Assembly (NCBI GenBank): GCA_026182355.1
Contig: JAPFBL010000547.1
Coordinates: 1-64,000 of the forward strand
DNA from: Hermatobates lingyangjiaoensis
Taxonomy: Eukaryota > Arthropoda > Insecta > Hemiptera > Hermatobatidae
DNA: 64,000 bases
Direction: 5' to 3'
Made by a program: the position numbers and the translations under genes
Shown: positions 54,686 through 64,000 of the stretch, in pieces
Layout: each line of letters opens with the position of its first letter
How positions within the stretch are numbered: position 1 is the stretch's first letter
The notes under the pieces: model-generated
What the model was told of the DNA's origin: nothing
Database searches by the model: none
What the model saw: the letters and a program-made list of their open reading frames with translations, nothing else

Positions 54686-55490
54686 GGGAATATAGTGATA
54701 ATTTTCTTTTATTTAACATTTTTCATGTAGTAAATAATATATATTTAATTTCAGGTCTCTATCTCCACGGCAAATGGGTAAACAAACAAACAAATAAATA
54801 AATTCACGAATTTTATATGTAGAGATATTATCGTATTAACGTTAATATTAAATATTCAATAACTATACCTATTAACTTAAATATCTAAATACTGAGTACT
54901 TTATGACTGTTCTTCAAACAGATAACTCTTCTACCGCAAATAATCCCACTTTTTTTGTATACAAAAGCCCAACAGTGACTTGCAGTGAGGGTTGAGGTTG
55001 GGGAGGCACTGACTCACGAGTCAGATTTACAAACATACAGTAGAATGCCAATAGAATAGGACGAGAGTAGGAGCAAATAAGATGCTTCCTTGAGGCAGAG
55101 GTACTGCCTGCCTCAAGCCAATACGATGTAATGTATTACGCACATACCTGTAGTACATTACCAAAAACTATGGAAAAGAAGGCATATACTTTTATTATAT
55201 GCAACCATCATATTTTAAACATACAGAGAAATAGAAACAAGCACGCGACATTTGGCTACACTCAATGCAGTTTGTAAGTGATAGCACAATCTGGAGGAAG
55301 GCTCGAGCTGTCCACGTCTCACCTTTCGTCTTTGAAGGATACTCCGTTTATTTAAGCAGGAAAAACAGAATTTTCGGCAATTTTTATTATAAAAATGGCA
55401 AAATCAATTAAGAAACCAAAATCATATTTCAGAGAACAAATAGTAATACTTGCTATTATTTTATAATTTCCTTTCATTTTCCTCTTACAG

Positions 55491-55561
55491 GTCATGCCTA
55501 CGCTGACTACACGTCACTAAAGCCCAACAACTTTGCCATAACCCCAGAAAAATGTTTGTAG
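55491..55561 (+). CDS. Possible alternative last exon of the lysyl oxidase-like gene
   Basis: After a good acceptor (TTTTCCTCTTACAG) a 71-bp frame encodes HAYADYTSLKPNNFAITPEKCL and a TAG stop. If exon 9 is cut after 53665 (TATGGGT|gtcacc), the T joins GT here to rebuild the same Cys codon. That gives ...YGCHAYADY... in frame, 494 aa in total. Cys-His at this point is typical of LOXL2-type C-termini, and the added tail gives a more usual length than the LTLP read-through. The donor is weak (GTCACC), though other donors nearby are also GTC-type. Could be the main form, an alternative form or coincidence. Confidence 0.5.
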
Positions 55562-56194
55562 CAACAATCCTTACCTTCTTATTGCTCCCGTAGACACAAA
55601 TATCCTCCTCCCTACCTGACATCCTGTAACTGCGTTTATCGCTTCGACTGCACCAAATGAAATTCTTTTTATATGGCAAAGGCTCTCAAAGCTGAACTTG
55701 AAAATAAGTAATCACAGGTTTTTCATTGGTAGAGAAGTGACCTTTAATAGCAGTTCACGCAAATTCTATTGTACTTGGTTTTGGAAGAACGATGGTTATA
55801 GATTTTGATAAAAAGAGGAAAGGATACCTGGTTTTACCTTTATAAAAATTATCACAATGTTAGCACTGTAGGATTTATATAATGTTGGATCTGTTAGAAA
55901 TGACTACTGTTCTCATAGACGGTTTGTATGTAGTACGGAAGGTGTGGGCAAACAGTGTAGATCTGCAGGAGACGGTGAAGACTTTCTTGGAAACATCGCT
56001 GGTTGGCTGTTAAAAGAATTCGTTTCTTGTTAACTTCTAGTGAGTGTAAAGTTTTGGGACTAAGCCTCCTGTAGCATTCGCTTTGTAACTTTCTGTAAGC
56101 TACTTTGCTACTCCACTATCCTTCCCTACTTATTCTATTATATACCTGAAAGAGACTATTGTGATACCTGAATTATACGAGAAAGTGATTGATT

Positions 56195-56585
56195 TTCCTC
56201 AAAATTTTAACTTAAAATTGAATAACTGATTAATGAAAAGCGATATGTCAGCGATTGTTATACAAATAGGTAAATTATAAAAATATCAAAAAAAAATAAT
56301 AAAATTAAAAAATGTTAAACATAAATTCTTTCAATCGTCTGACCATCAAAATTTCAACTTAAATTCAGTACTGAAAAGCGATAGTCAATTCTTATACAAA
56401 GAGGTAAATTATAAAAATATTAAAAAAAAAACAACAAGTTTTAACCATAAATTCTTTCAATAGTCTGACTATCAAAATTTCAACTTAAATTCAGTACTGA
56501 AAAGCGATATGTCAGCAATTCTTATATAAAGAGGCAAATTATAAAAAATTAAAAAAAAAACAAAAAAATTTAACCATAAATTCTG
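56195..56585. repeat. About 130-bp tandem repeat, 3 copies
   Basis: Units begin AAAAGCGATATGTCAGC and end CTTAAATTCAGTACTG, with an A-rich middle. They lie between the convergent lysyl oxidase-like and FAHD2-like genes. A minus-strand AATAAA near 56592 may end the FAHD2-like transcript. Confidence 0.85.
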
Positions 56586-56864
56586 TATTACAGATTTATT
56601 AACAAAAATAAACTATATAACAATATTTATAACAATTTCATTCATTGATAGTTAAACATTACATGTTCAGAACAAATGAATTACTATACAATAAAATCAC
56701 AGAAACAATGGTAGCTTTATGAAACATTTAACATAAATCAAGAAACCTTGATGGTTAATGGAACGGGGAAGGTTAGATGAAGGGTTTAAGCTCCGGGGAT
56801 GTTTAGTTTGAAAACACTGACCAAAAGAGAGTGTTAGAAGTAATGTTCATTGATAATGGCACGA

Positions 56865-59800
56865 TTAGTACTTTACTACAGTATTCACAATAGTTCCTAT
56901 ACTGGATATTGTTGTTTCAATAACATCTCCTTCCTGAAACCAATCAATGTTAAATCATTTAGTAAAAAAATAAGCAATTTAGATAAATTTCAGATGTTTA
57001 AAAATAAAGAAAAAAAAAAGTTACTTTTAAAAATTCTCTTGGGTTTCTGAAAACACCAACACCAGATGGTGTTCCAGTCAAAATAAGGTCTCCAGGAAGT
57101 AAGGTTATAATGCTGAAAAACACATTCCATTTTTAGAGAACATAAATATAATTCTATAGGTTTTTATTAAGTCAGAAAAAAATGACCTTGAAACTATACA
57201 CGATTACACTGAGAGGTGCTGAATATAAGCATTGATTGAGTTTTGTTAAAGTATTAACAAAGTATGAGATTTTAACCATACTACATTTAAAATCAACCTG
57301 TACTCTCTTATAACTATTCTTCATCTATCTTTTTTCCACTTTCTTTATCTATAAATAACAAGATTTCATATTTCATAGGTAATAAATTTAAGTTCCTGAC
57401 AAACTTTAATAGGTTCTATTCTATTGTTACAATTGGCAAGGTATGGAAACCAGAAACTATTTACTGCTCTCAAAATTATTTTGGACCAAGTTGACCTTTG
57501 CTTAGCCAACTTCATTCCCTATTCAATGGCTGGAAGAACATAAAATGTATAGGTAAACATCAGCACATATTGGCAGGTTTTCAATTTGGTCAATGCAAGG
57601 CCCTTCACTAGGCTGGTTCTCTTTGTCCCCCTTTTATATTAGCTCCAGTCCAAACAATATGATGTTTTACATTATTTGTATGCGAGAATACGGTGCTACT
57701 TTTTTCCTGTCTACTCATGTTGTATTGGTGTTGTTTTACATGTCTTTAAAGATTTACCAGTTTGATCATTATAAATGTTATGCCAATTTATATCTTATTT
57801 TTTTTTCTTTTTCTTGTTGTGGTTTGAACATTGATTTATATACACGATTTAGGTTAGGTTGCAGTGGCAGTCCCACAAGACAACACACGTAGGTCAAGCA
57901 TTGGCCCTTTGTGATACCAAACAATGAAGATTGATTCTTCAATGGGAGTCCTAAATTTTGCCTAACTCAAGTGTATTTAGAGTAGAGATCTTTAACGACT
58001 ACAGGCTTTGGACCGACGGTTTAACGTCATTCTCCGAGAGACGACATACTCTGATTTATTCACCTCCTGCATGAATAAATCGAAGGCCAGGTGGGGATCG
58101 ATCCCTATCAGTTCAGAGGCGAGTACGTTAACCACTGATCTAACCTGGCCCCTCTACGATTTATAGATATTAAGCTCATATACGAAGAAAAGTAACACAC
58201 AGAGTAAAGAAATACACTTACTAAATTTAATTTTCAAAAAATCTGTCGTCAGAAGAGAAAAGAGAGGGAAACCAAGAATCTTCGGTTGTACCTCCGGCGT
58301 GCTTGGATTCCCTCTCTCTTTTCTTTCCTGAAGACGAATTTTCCAAAAATTAGAATGATTATGTGTATTCCTTTACCTTGTGTGTTACTTTTCTTCATAT
58401 TTGAATTACTATATTTAGGAGGAGTCCTAAAACCACATACAGTGTAGTCCATTTATTTTTATTTATATAATACCATGTACTGGAATTAAGTAGTTTCTTA
58501 TCAGTGATAAAATTCATTTCATTGAGGGATTCATTCATTATAAGAGTTTTTAGTCTATTCAAAAGGTCTAACAATGTATGATTAAAATAACACTGCTTAC
58601 GTACTTGGAGAGGAAAGATACAATATGGACGACATCGTGAACCATATCGTCTGTGTGGCCTCGCTGCTTTTCGACTCCGTTGACTGTACAAGTCAAAGTC
58701 AAGTCTTGTGGATTGCCAACAGCCTCCTTTGTCACAACACAAGGTCCAGTTGGGCAGGAATCATCCATGCTCTTGGCAAACAGCCATTGACCAGCATTTC
58801 TAGTTGACTTTTGCCAGTCCCGAGCGGAAATGTCCTGGCAAACAGTGTAGCCAAATATGTATTTCTCTGCATCATTGGGATCGACGCCTCTGCATTGCCG
58901 ACCTATCACCACGCCCAATTCCACCTCCCAGTCAAGTGCCTATTGACAAACATAACATAAAATATATAATTAAAAGACAAATAATTAAACATTGATACAA
59001 CAAAGCTATAAGATAACAGAAAAGTATGTATTTGTAAAAATCTGAAAAAAACTATTCAAAAAGAAATATTTTACAATGTACTTCAATATTATTAAATTAT
59101 TATCAAAACAATTGACCACAAAACCCTTAGTTAAAAGTTAATTACATACTAACATAAATATGAAAACCATATATCCATGAGAAAGAAGGCAGTAGGTGCA
59201 CATAAAAAAGAAAACAACAGTTTTAACCCCCTCCTCCCATACTAGTCAGCATTGAACCTCAGATTGCTAAACTTTGAAGAGGTGAGGGAAGGTAGTTTAT
59301 TCGAGTATTAACCCCCACCACTTCTAAACCCTCATTCTACAGACACCTCCCAAGCATTTCAACCATACCACCATCAAGAATAGATTTCTATACCTTGAAA
59401 AGGAAAACCAAGACTCTTCAGGTAACGCAAATCAACTCAAACACAGTAAGAAATTCAGTAGTGGGACTAAGATCTTCCAACCAAGACATCATATCAAATT
59501 GTCTCACTCTCTACCTATCTCACCATCAAACTACCCATCGATAATAAATCCTATTAAAGGGGGAAAAAGAGAACAAGCCTAGTAAAAAAAACTTGTGTTG
59601 ACCAAATTGAGAACCTGCCAATATGTGCTGATGTTAACCTACACATTTTATGTTCGTCCAGTTATACAATACGGAATGAGGTTAGCTAATACGGCTTATA
59701 GCAACATCCTAAGCAAGGTCAACTTGGTACAAAATAAAATGTTGAGAGTAGTAAGTGGTTGCTACATTCCTTGCCAATTGCAACCATGAAATGAACCTTT

Positions 59801-61858
59801 TAGAGTACGTCAGGAACTAACCATACGAAAAGGAGTTCACACTCCTATTGTCAGGAAAATATACCTGCACCTGCAAGAGTAAAAACATGGGTGTTTATAG
59901 CAAAGCAAAATGATTAATTGATTCTTAGAAATGGGAACAATTGCAACTACGAGACAAGGTTGACCCCATCTTCAAGATAACTGTTTCAGTATTTAGCTAG
60001 TGAAAGTTGGATCTTCAGCACACTTGCTGCCTGATAATGTGAGGACTATTATTCTTTTTTAGACTGGCAATGAGGTATCGCTCAGAGAATTGGTTGCATT
60101 TTTATACGGATGGCTCAACCAAAAGTGCAACTATCACTGGAGTTGGCGTTTACTGTAGGATATTTAGGATAGTGGCCCTGTAGAATTGACTTTCTAAAAT
60201 TTTTATGGCGAAATTTAGGAACCCTTGCTAGTGTATGAACCCTCATCACTTCGAATACCAAACGCCCATATTGTATTTTTTGTGGATTCGCAATCAGAAA
60301 TCATCGAGGTGACGGGCAATAAAGACTCCAATATATGTAATACCTGTGAACAATTGCAATTAACTGAGCCACCAAATCCTTCTAGAGGAACTAACTTGTT
60401 TTCCAATGGCGGCTCTCTCACTGTGAAATTCTGGGAAAACGAGAGAACATATACGTTAAAAGAAGGATCAGAATTATAAGAACCATAGTTTAGCACCACC
60501 AAAACACTAATTTCTGGTAAACACAGTAATATGGTACAGGAAATTTAAAGCAAATAAGGGAAGAGAAGGCATGAGAGGTTCTTTTGACTAACACAATCCC
60601 ATTCTCTTTACCAAGAAATTAATGTGTTCTTTCGTATAAAACAGGCCATGATTTACTTCTCAGGATTGATAAATATCTCAGGATTTCCTCACTAAACACC
60701 TCAGCAACTTCAAACTGTCTTCTTTCTTATAATGTGGAAATGTCTTATAACCATTTATTAACAAACCCTTCTCTAGATCCTTTGTAAGATTTACGATATT
60801 TTTAGTCGAAAGGATCAAAATTTAACTGGGCTGCTAGAAAAAGGACGTCAGATTTGAACGGTCATACAAATAAAAAAAAACTTCTGTGACTTTTAGTTTC
60901 ATTTTAAATGCTTTTTTTAACAGACTTAAAAGAGAGTTTTGTAAAGGTTCATAACAATAACTTCATGGTTCATAAACATCATAACATTAACTTTTAGAGA
61001 TTAGCAAGATAAATAAAGAGAAATCAAATACTTGTTATTTAAATAAAGTTGCTCCACAATCATGTTAGTTAGAAAATTTTCTTGACTGACTGTGAGGACC
61101 AAAATGTAAAGGAAAAGTCAAAAAATATTATCTTCACTGTAATGTTATCCCTTTGACTTACCTTAAGCCTTCCCAGAGTCAACCTGAATTAATATTTATG
61201 TAAAATTTTAAAAGAGTAATGAATCCATTTGGGAATCCATATCAAAGAGATACACATACAGAGACTTATATAGATATATATATATAGGACATATGCTGAC
61301 TCTAGTATTGGGAGGATGTCTAACAGTTGATCCTGGACCAATAATAGTGCTAGGGAACTTGTTGAAGAAGAATGGTTGTTCTGGGTAAGGTTTGTTCTGT
61401 TCCTCACAATGACTACGATAGTTTAGCCCCACACAAAGTACTTTGTCTGGCTTAGTAAGAGGAGCAAGAAGATTCACGTCACACAAAGGCACTGACATTC
61501 GTGCTTCTTTCACCACCCTACAAATATCGGAATATCCTCTTAAATATTATGTAAAAATACAGAACCAATAAAAATGTTAAGATGCTTACGATTTTAGTCG
61601 ATTTCTCAGTTCATCGGTGCCTGAAAGGAACTCCACTAAATTGTTTGGGATGTTTTGATCTATTTTACTCACTTCTATAATATCACTATTTTCTTTCAGT
61701 TGCACTCCTAAATGCCTAACGTTTTCACTTTTTAAAGTATACTGAACAAACCTCATGCTTTCAGAAGAAGTAGACAAATGGACCTTAGATATGCTAGTAG
61801 ATGAAATAGTTTTGATGGCTTTGATTAAATTACCAAATAATCTAACCGAATGAACCAT
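56865..61858 (-). CDS. FAHD2: FAHD2-type fumarylacetoacetate hydrolase domain protein
   Basis: Five exons on the minus strand: 61590-61858, 61301-61517, 58605-58939, 57025-57112 and 56865-56933; 325 aa. The Arg/Lys/Ser/Thr-rich N-terminus ([20 protein letters not shown]) looks like a mitochondrial presequence. The domain follows: [40 protein letters not shown] (the E-x-E metal ligands), [14 protein letters not shown] (third acidic ligand), [26 protein letters not shown] and the terminal [20 protein letters not shown]. All expected active-site elements are present and the length matches FAHD2A/B (about 314 aa). The fold binds Mg/Mn and cleaves or decarboxylates beta-keto acids; the FAHD2 substrate is unsettled. 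Donors are GTAAGC, GTCAGC (weak), GTACGT and GTAACT. An overlapping GTAAGC 4 bp after the exon 3 donor would break the frame and was rejected. Confidence 0.92.
57415..57640 (-). mobile_element. LINE reverse-transcriptase fragment
   Basis: Reverse-complement homologue of about 59556-59770: shared AACCTGCCAATATGTGCTGA, GGTCAACTTGGT.CAAAATA and AGAGAACAAGCCTAGT-like words. Decayed, no open frame. In intron 3 of the FAHD2-like gene. Confidence 0.6.
57645..57845 (-). mobile_element. PLE GIY-YIG endonuclease fragment
   Basis: On the minus strand, frame-shifted pieces read [20 protein letters not shown] and HHIVWTGA. These align with the better-preserved copy at 62930-63120. The 3' end has the TTGTGGTTTGAACATTGAT word of the GAAAGATC foldback family. 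Confidence 0.6.
57931..58152 (-). mobile_element. tRNA-derived SINE, family A copy 7
   Basis: Minus orientation, 3'-truncated. Head at 58090-58152 (CCACTGATCTAACCTGGCCC), body to ATTGGGAGTCC-type words near 57940. Confidence 0.8.
58180..58410. repeat. Degenerate foldback of the 811-1078 family
   Basis: Arms about 58180-58285 and 58300-58408: AAGTAACACACAGAGTAAAG pairs with TTACCTTGTGTGTTACTTTT. The right arm keeps CCTGAAGACGAATTTTCC (58327-). In intron 3 of the FAHD2-like gene. Confidence 0.75.
59556..60640 (+). mobile_element. LINE remnant: reverse transcriptase C-terminus and RNase H
   Basis: The plus-strand frame at 59595-59786 contains [10 protein letters not shown] and [15 protein letters not shown], the conserved thumb-region motif of Jockey/I-like reverse transcriptases (Y..YVRPV..YG....L...VQN.ALR...G). 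Downstream near 60085-60160 is [19 protein letters not shown], the first motif of RNase H (YTDGS...GVG). A DSQSE piece follows near 60285. Stops and shifts break it throughout. It is antisense to the FAHD2-like gene, in its intron 2. Confidence 0.75.
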
Positions 61859-62830
61859 AATTCGGTGGAATTTTATCTCTTTATTACAGTAATGTAGATA
61901 AGATAACGTCGAACTTAAATAAGTATTAATCAATAGTAAAAGTGGATAACTTTAAGAACTTCAATTTTTTTTAAAAAAGAAAAACTTTTTTTTATTACAT
62001 AGAGCTTTAAGGAAACAAATTTTTGGTGGAATACTGACTTCTCATAGCAAATTAAGTAGATTAAGAGCAAAAGTAGTTATTATACCTAAAAAATGATAAG
62101 CTAACTGATAAGGATTTAATGCCCAACTCATAACCCGATTTGAGAAAGTATTCAGGCAACACTGTTCATGGCAGATTGCAGTTTAGTATAACAGCCAGTA
62201 AGGCTACTTTCTTAGGTTTAATGTTAGGATAAAAACTTTTATGAACTGTTTAACTTCTTTGTGTTATCATCATAATAGTTTGCAATTTCTTAGCCACTGC
62301 CCTCTCTTGCAGAAAGTAAGAAAAATTCGGCCGTAAAAATTCTCTAGATTTTTGCCAAGATTACGATATTTGATATGATTGAATTTTGCACAAAGAAACG
62401 TATGCTTGCTGGTGTTATTTTTCTTGGAGGGTTCGTACCGATAATTTATGTGAAAATGTTGTAGGCTTATTTTGAAACTCATGATTTTTGTTTTATCTTC
62501 AGATTAACTTTAATAGTTCTGATATTCGAAAGTCGCTGGGCATTTGAGTCCAGCAATTATACTCATCACACAAATTACAGCTTACTTGAAAAAAACGCCT
62601 CCGGAGTTGATTATTGTTGGCTGAAAGAATCCTACTCCATTGTTAAAGAATGCCATCCTTGTTCTGGTTAGTCAACATTGAAGGATATTTCAATATCCTA
62701 TTGAAATTTATATATATTCTATTCCTAGCTATAAATTTATGTTTAGCCTTTGATCACTTTGTTTATGTAGACACGAATACTTCGTGTGAAAATTTTGTGA
62801 ATGATTTCTACATATATATCATATATATAT
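61859..62830. other. Upstream region of the FAHD2-like gene
   Basis: 5' UTR and promoter presumably here. AT-rich with nothing recognised; a 70-codon minus-strand frame at 62270-62482 shows no known motif. Confidence 0.35.
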
Positions 62831-62834
62831 ATAT

Positions 62835-63205
62835 ATATATCAATGATCAAACCACAATAAGAAAATGGGAAAAATAAGACTAAGATCTTTCAACCGTAAC
62901 AAGCTGTCTTCCTTAGAGTCAAAAACCCAACTGAAACACTAGATCAGAGTGTTTCCTGTCCAATCAATATGATGATTTTCATTTTTTATATGCAAGAATA
63001 AGGCTCTACTTTTTTCCTGTCTACTTATGTTGTATTGTTGTTCTTTTACACGTGTCTTTAATGATTTACCAGTTTGATCAATATAAATTTTATGGCAATT
63101 TTTTTTTGCACGGAATTTTATAAATACCAGCGGATTCCAATTCGCTGGGAGAGTGTGGTTTGATCATTGATTGTTATTTCACGTGTTTATGTGAAATCTT
63201 TTTAT
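62835..63205 (-). mobile_element. Penelope-like element: GIY-YIG endonuclease fragment with flanking repeats
   Basis: The minus strand from about 63124 to 62941 encodes an open segment: [20 protein letters not shown], then QQYNISRQEKSRALFLHI, then HHIDWTGNTLI and a stop. This is the C-terminal part of a PLE GIY-YIG endonuclease (C..IYIGQTGRSL.TR..EH, AL..H, H.IDW), with Asp for the Gly of YIGQT. 3' of the stop come TTGGGTTTTTGACTCTAAGG, a decayed hammerhead-like core (62888-62916, CTAAGGA...GAAAGATC) and the GTGGTTTGATCATTG end. That end also occurs inverted at 63155-63170, so the fragment sits inside its own foldback ends. A TA tract lies at 62813-62840. Confidence 0.8.
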
Positions 63206-64000
63206 CATATATATCTGTATATTTGGGTGAGTTAAAGGTGATATATTTTAACTTCTAGTGGAAAGTTTTAAAAGAAAAGTTTTTCTTTTACTTTATAAAA
63301 AATGAGCCATAGTTATTGTAATTGGAATAATGTGTTCACAACTTATCACAGATCTGTTTCATTTAGCAAAATTAAGCATTACTCGAGAGTGATAACCGAA
63401 CATTCGAGATGCTTTTATTATTTATTAGTTTGTTTATAAGGGGCTTGGAAACTTATACAGTTTGATAGCTTTTAAATTGTTTGTGTCATTTTGATGAAAC
63501 TTTAATAAAATTAATATGTTAACTTTCATTATAGTTGAAGAAGTGTTTGACCTTTACTTGATGATTACAGTTTCATGCTTTCAGTCGTGTTCATATTGGT
63601 TTGGCAATGTCAAAACAATGACTTTTGTTTTAGCCTTTATTGAGTCTCTACACAAAATAGTAAAGTTGTAGAAAATAAGAATTTCTCAAGTAATTCTTAT
63701 TTTCTATAGTTTGGTGTGTAGAGCTAATCATTGTTTTAACCAGAGTATTATAATTTCAAAATCAATTTGCAATCACTCAGTGTAGCAATGTTTATTACAT
63801 TTTTTTTATTTTAATGTATGCCACAACAATGGAGAGAATTATAATCAACATGCTAATGGACAAGGAAGCACAAAATACACTAATAAAAATTTTATTTAAG
63901 TAGCCTGAATATTGAAAGTTTAAAATTTTGGCAAAAAATAATGTTTTAAAGAATGAAAGGTTCACCTTATAGTTTTTCTAGCTAAATATACTGGATAAAT
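63206..64000. other. AT-rich intergenic DNA
   Basis: A perfect 15-bp hairpin (arms 63669-63683 and 63692-63706, 8-nt loop) is the only structure noted. Confidence 0.4.

Noticed and set aside
58591..58604. GTAAGC donor for FAHD2-like exon 3
   Set aside because: Using it would put exon 4 out of frame, while GTACGT 4 bp earlier gives a continuous family match ([10 protein letters not shown]).
1..64000. A clustered biosynthetic or defence system
   Set aside because: The genes present belong to unrelated housekeeping or matrix families and are spaced as in ordinary animal DNA.

Overview
The window looks like AT-rich genomic DNA of an animal, most likely an arthropod and plausibly a chelicerate or horseshoe crab. 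Evidence: multi-exon genes with GT-AG introns; a lysyl oxidase-like protein with two SRCR domains, the arrangement found in arthropods; a His-rich alanine/leucine protein of a type I know only from arthropods; and many eukaryotic transposons. No prokaryotic, organellar or viral gene was seen. Exon models were built by hand from reading frame, splice signals and family similarity, without transcript data.

Layout: 1-12.4 kb holds a plus-strand, 5'-incomplete gene for a His-rich KALLIPLAGAALLGAAA protein (exons near 1.6, 10.2 and 12.3 kb). From 12.4 to 30 kb the window is gene-poor, with one Cys-containing terminal exon of unknown function (minus, 18.3-18.7 kb) inside a pair of large inverted repeats. 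At 30.6-34.7 kb is a three-exon MICOS Mic10-like gene (minus). At 39.7-40.4 kb is an intronless TM2D3/almondex homologue (minus). At 41.3 kb is a small single-span membrane ORF (plus). At 42.8-53.7 kb, perhaps to 55.6 kb, is a nine-exon lysyl oxidase-like gene (plus). At 56.9-61.9 kb is a five-exon FAHD2-type fumarylacetoacetate-hydrolase-domain gene (minus), convergent with the lysyl oxidase gene.

The genes are functionally unrelated: matrix cross-linking, Notch/amyloid-related TM2 protein, cristae organisation, mitochondrial hydrolase. They look like an ordinary animal gene neighbourhood, not a cluster.

The repeat fraction is the unusual part. Many foldback (inverted-dimer) elements sit in or beside (TA)n tracts. 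Almost all carry one compact signature: CTGANGA, one extra nucleotide, a short helix, then GAAA. This is the core of a type I hammerhead ribozyme with a single-nucleotide insertion before helix II. In two places the signature lies just 3' of a decayed GIY-YIG endonuclease of a Penelope-like element (PLE), which ties the foldbacks to PLE biology. Other repeats are seven copies of a tRNA-derived SINE, hAT-type elements (one nested in a SINE with a perfect 8-bp target duplication), a pogo/Tigger-like MITE, LINE RT/RNase H remnants, a 5S-rRNA-like segment and several minisatellites.
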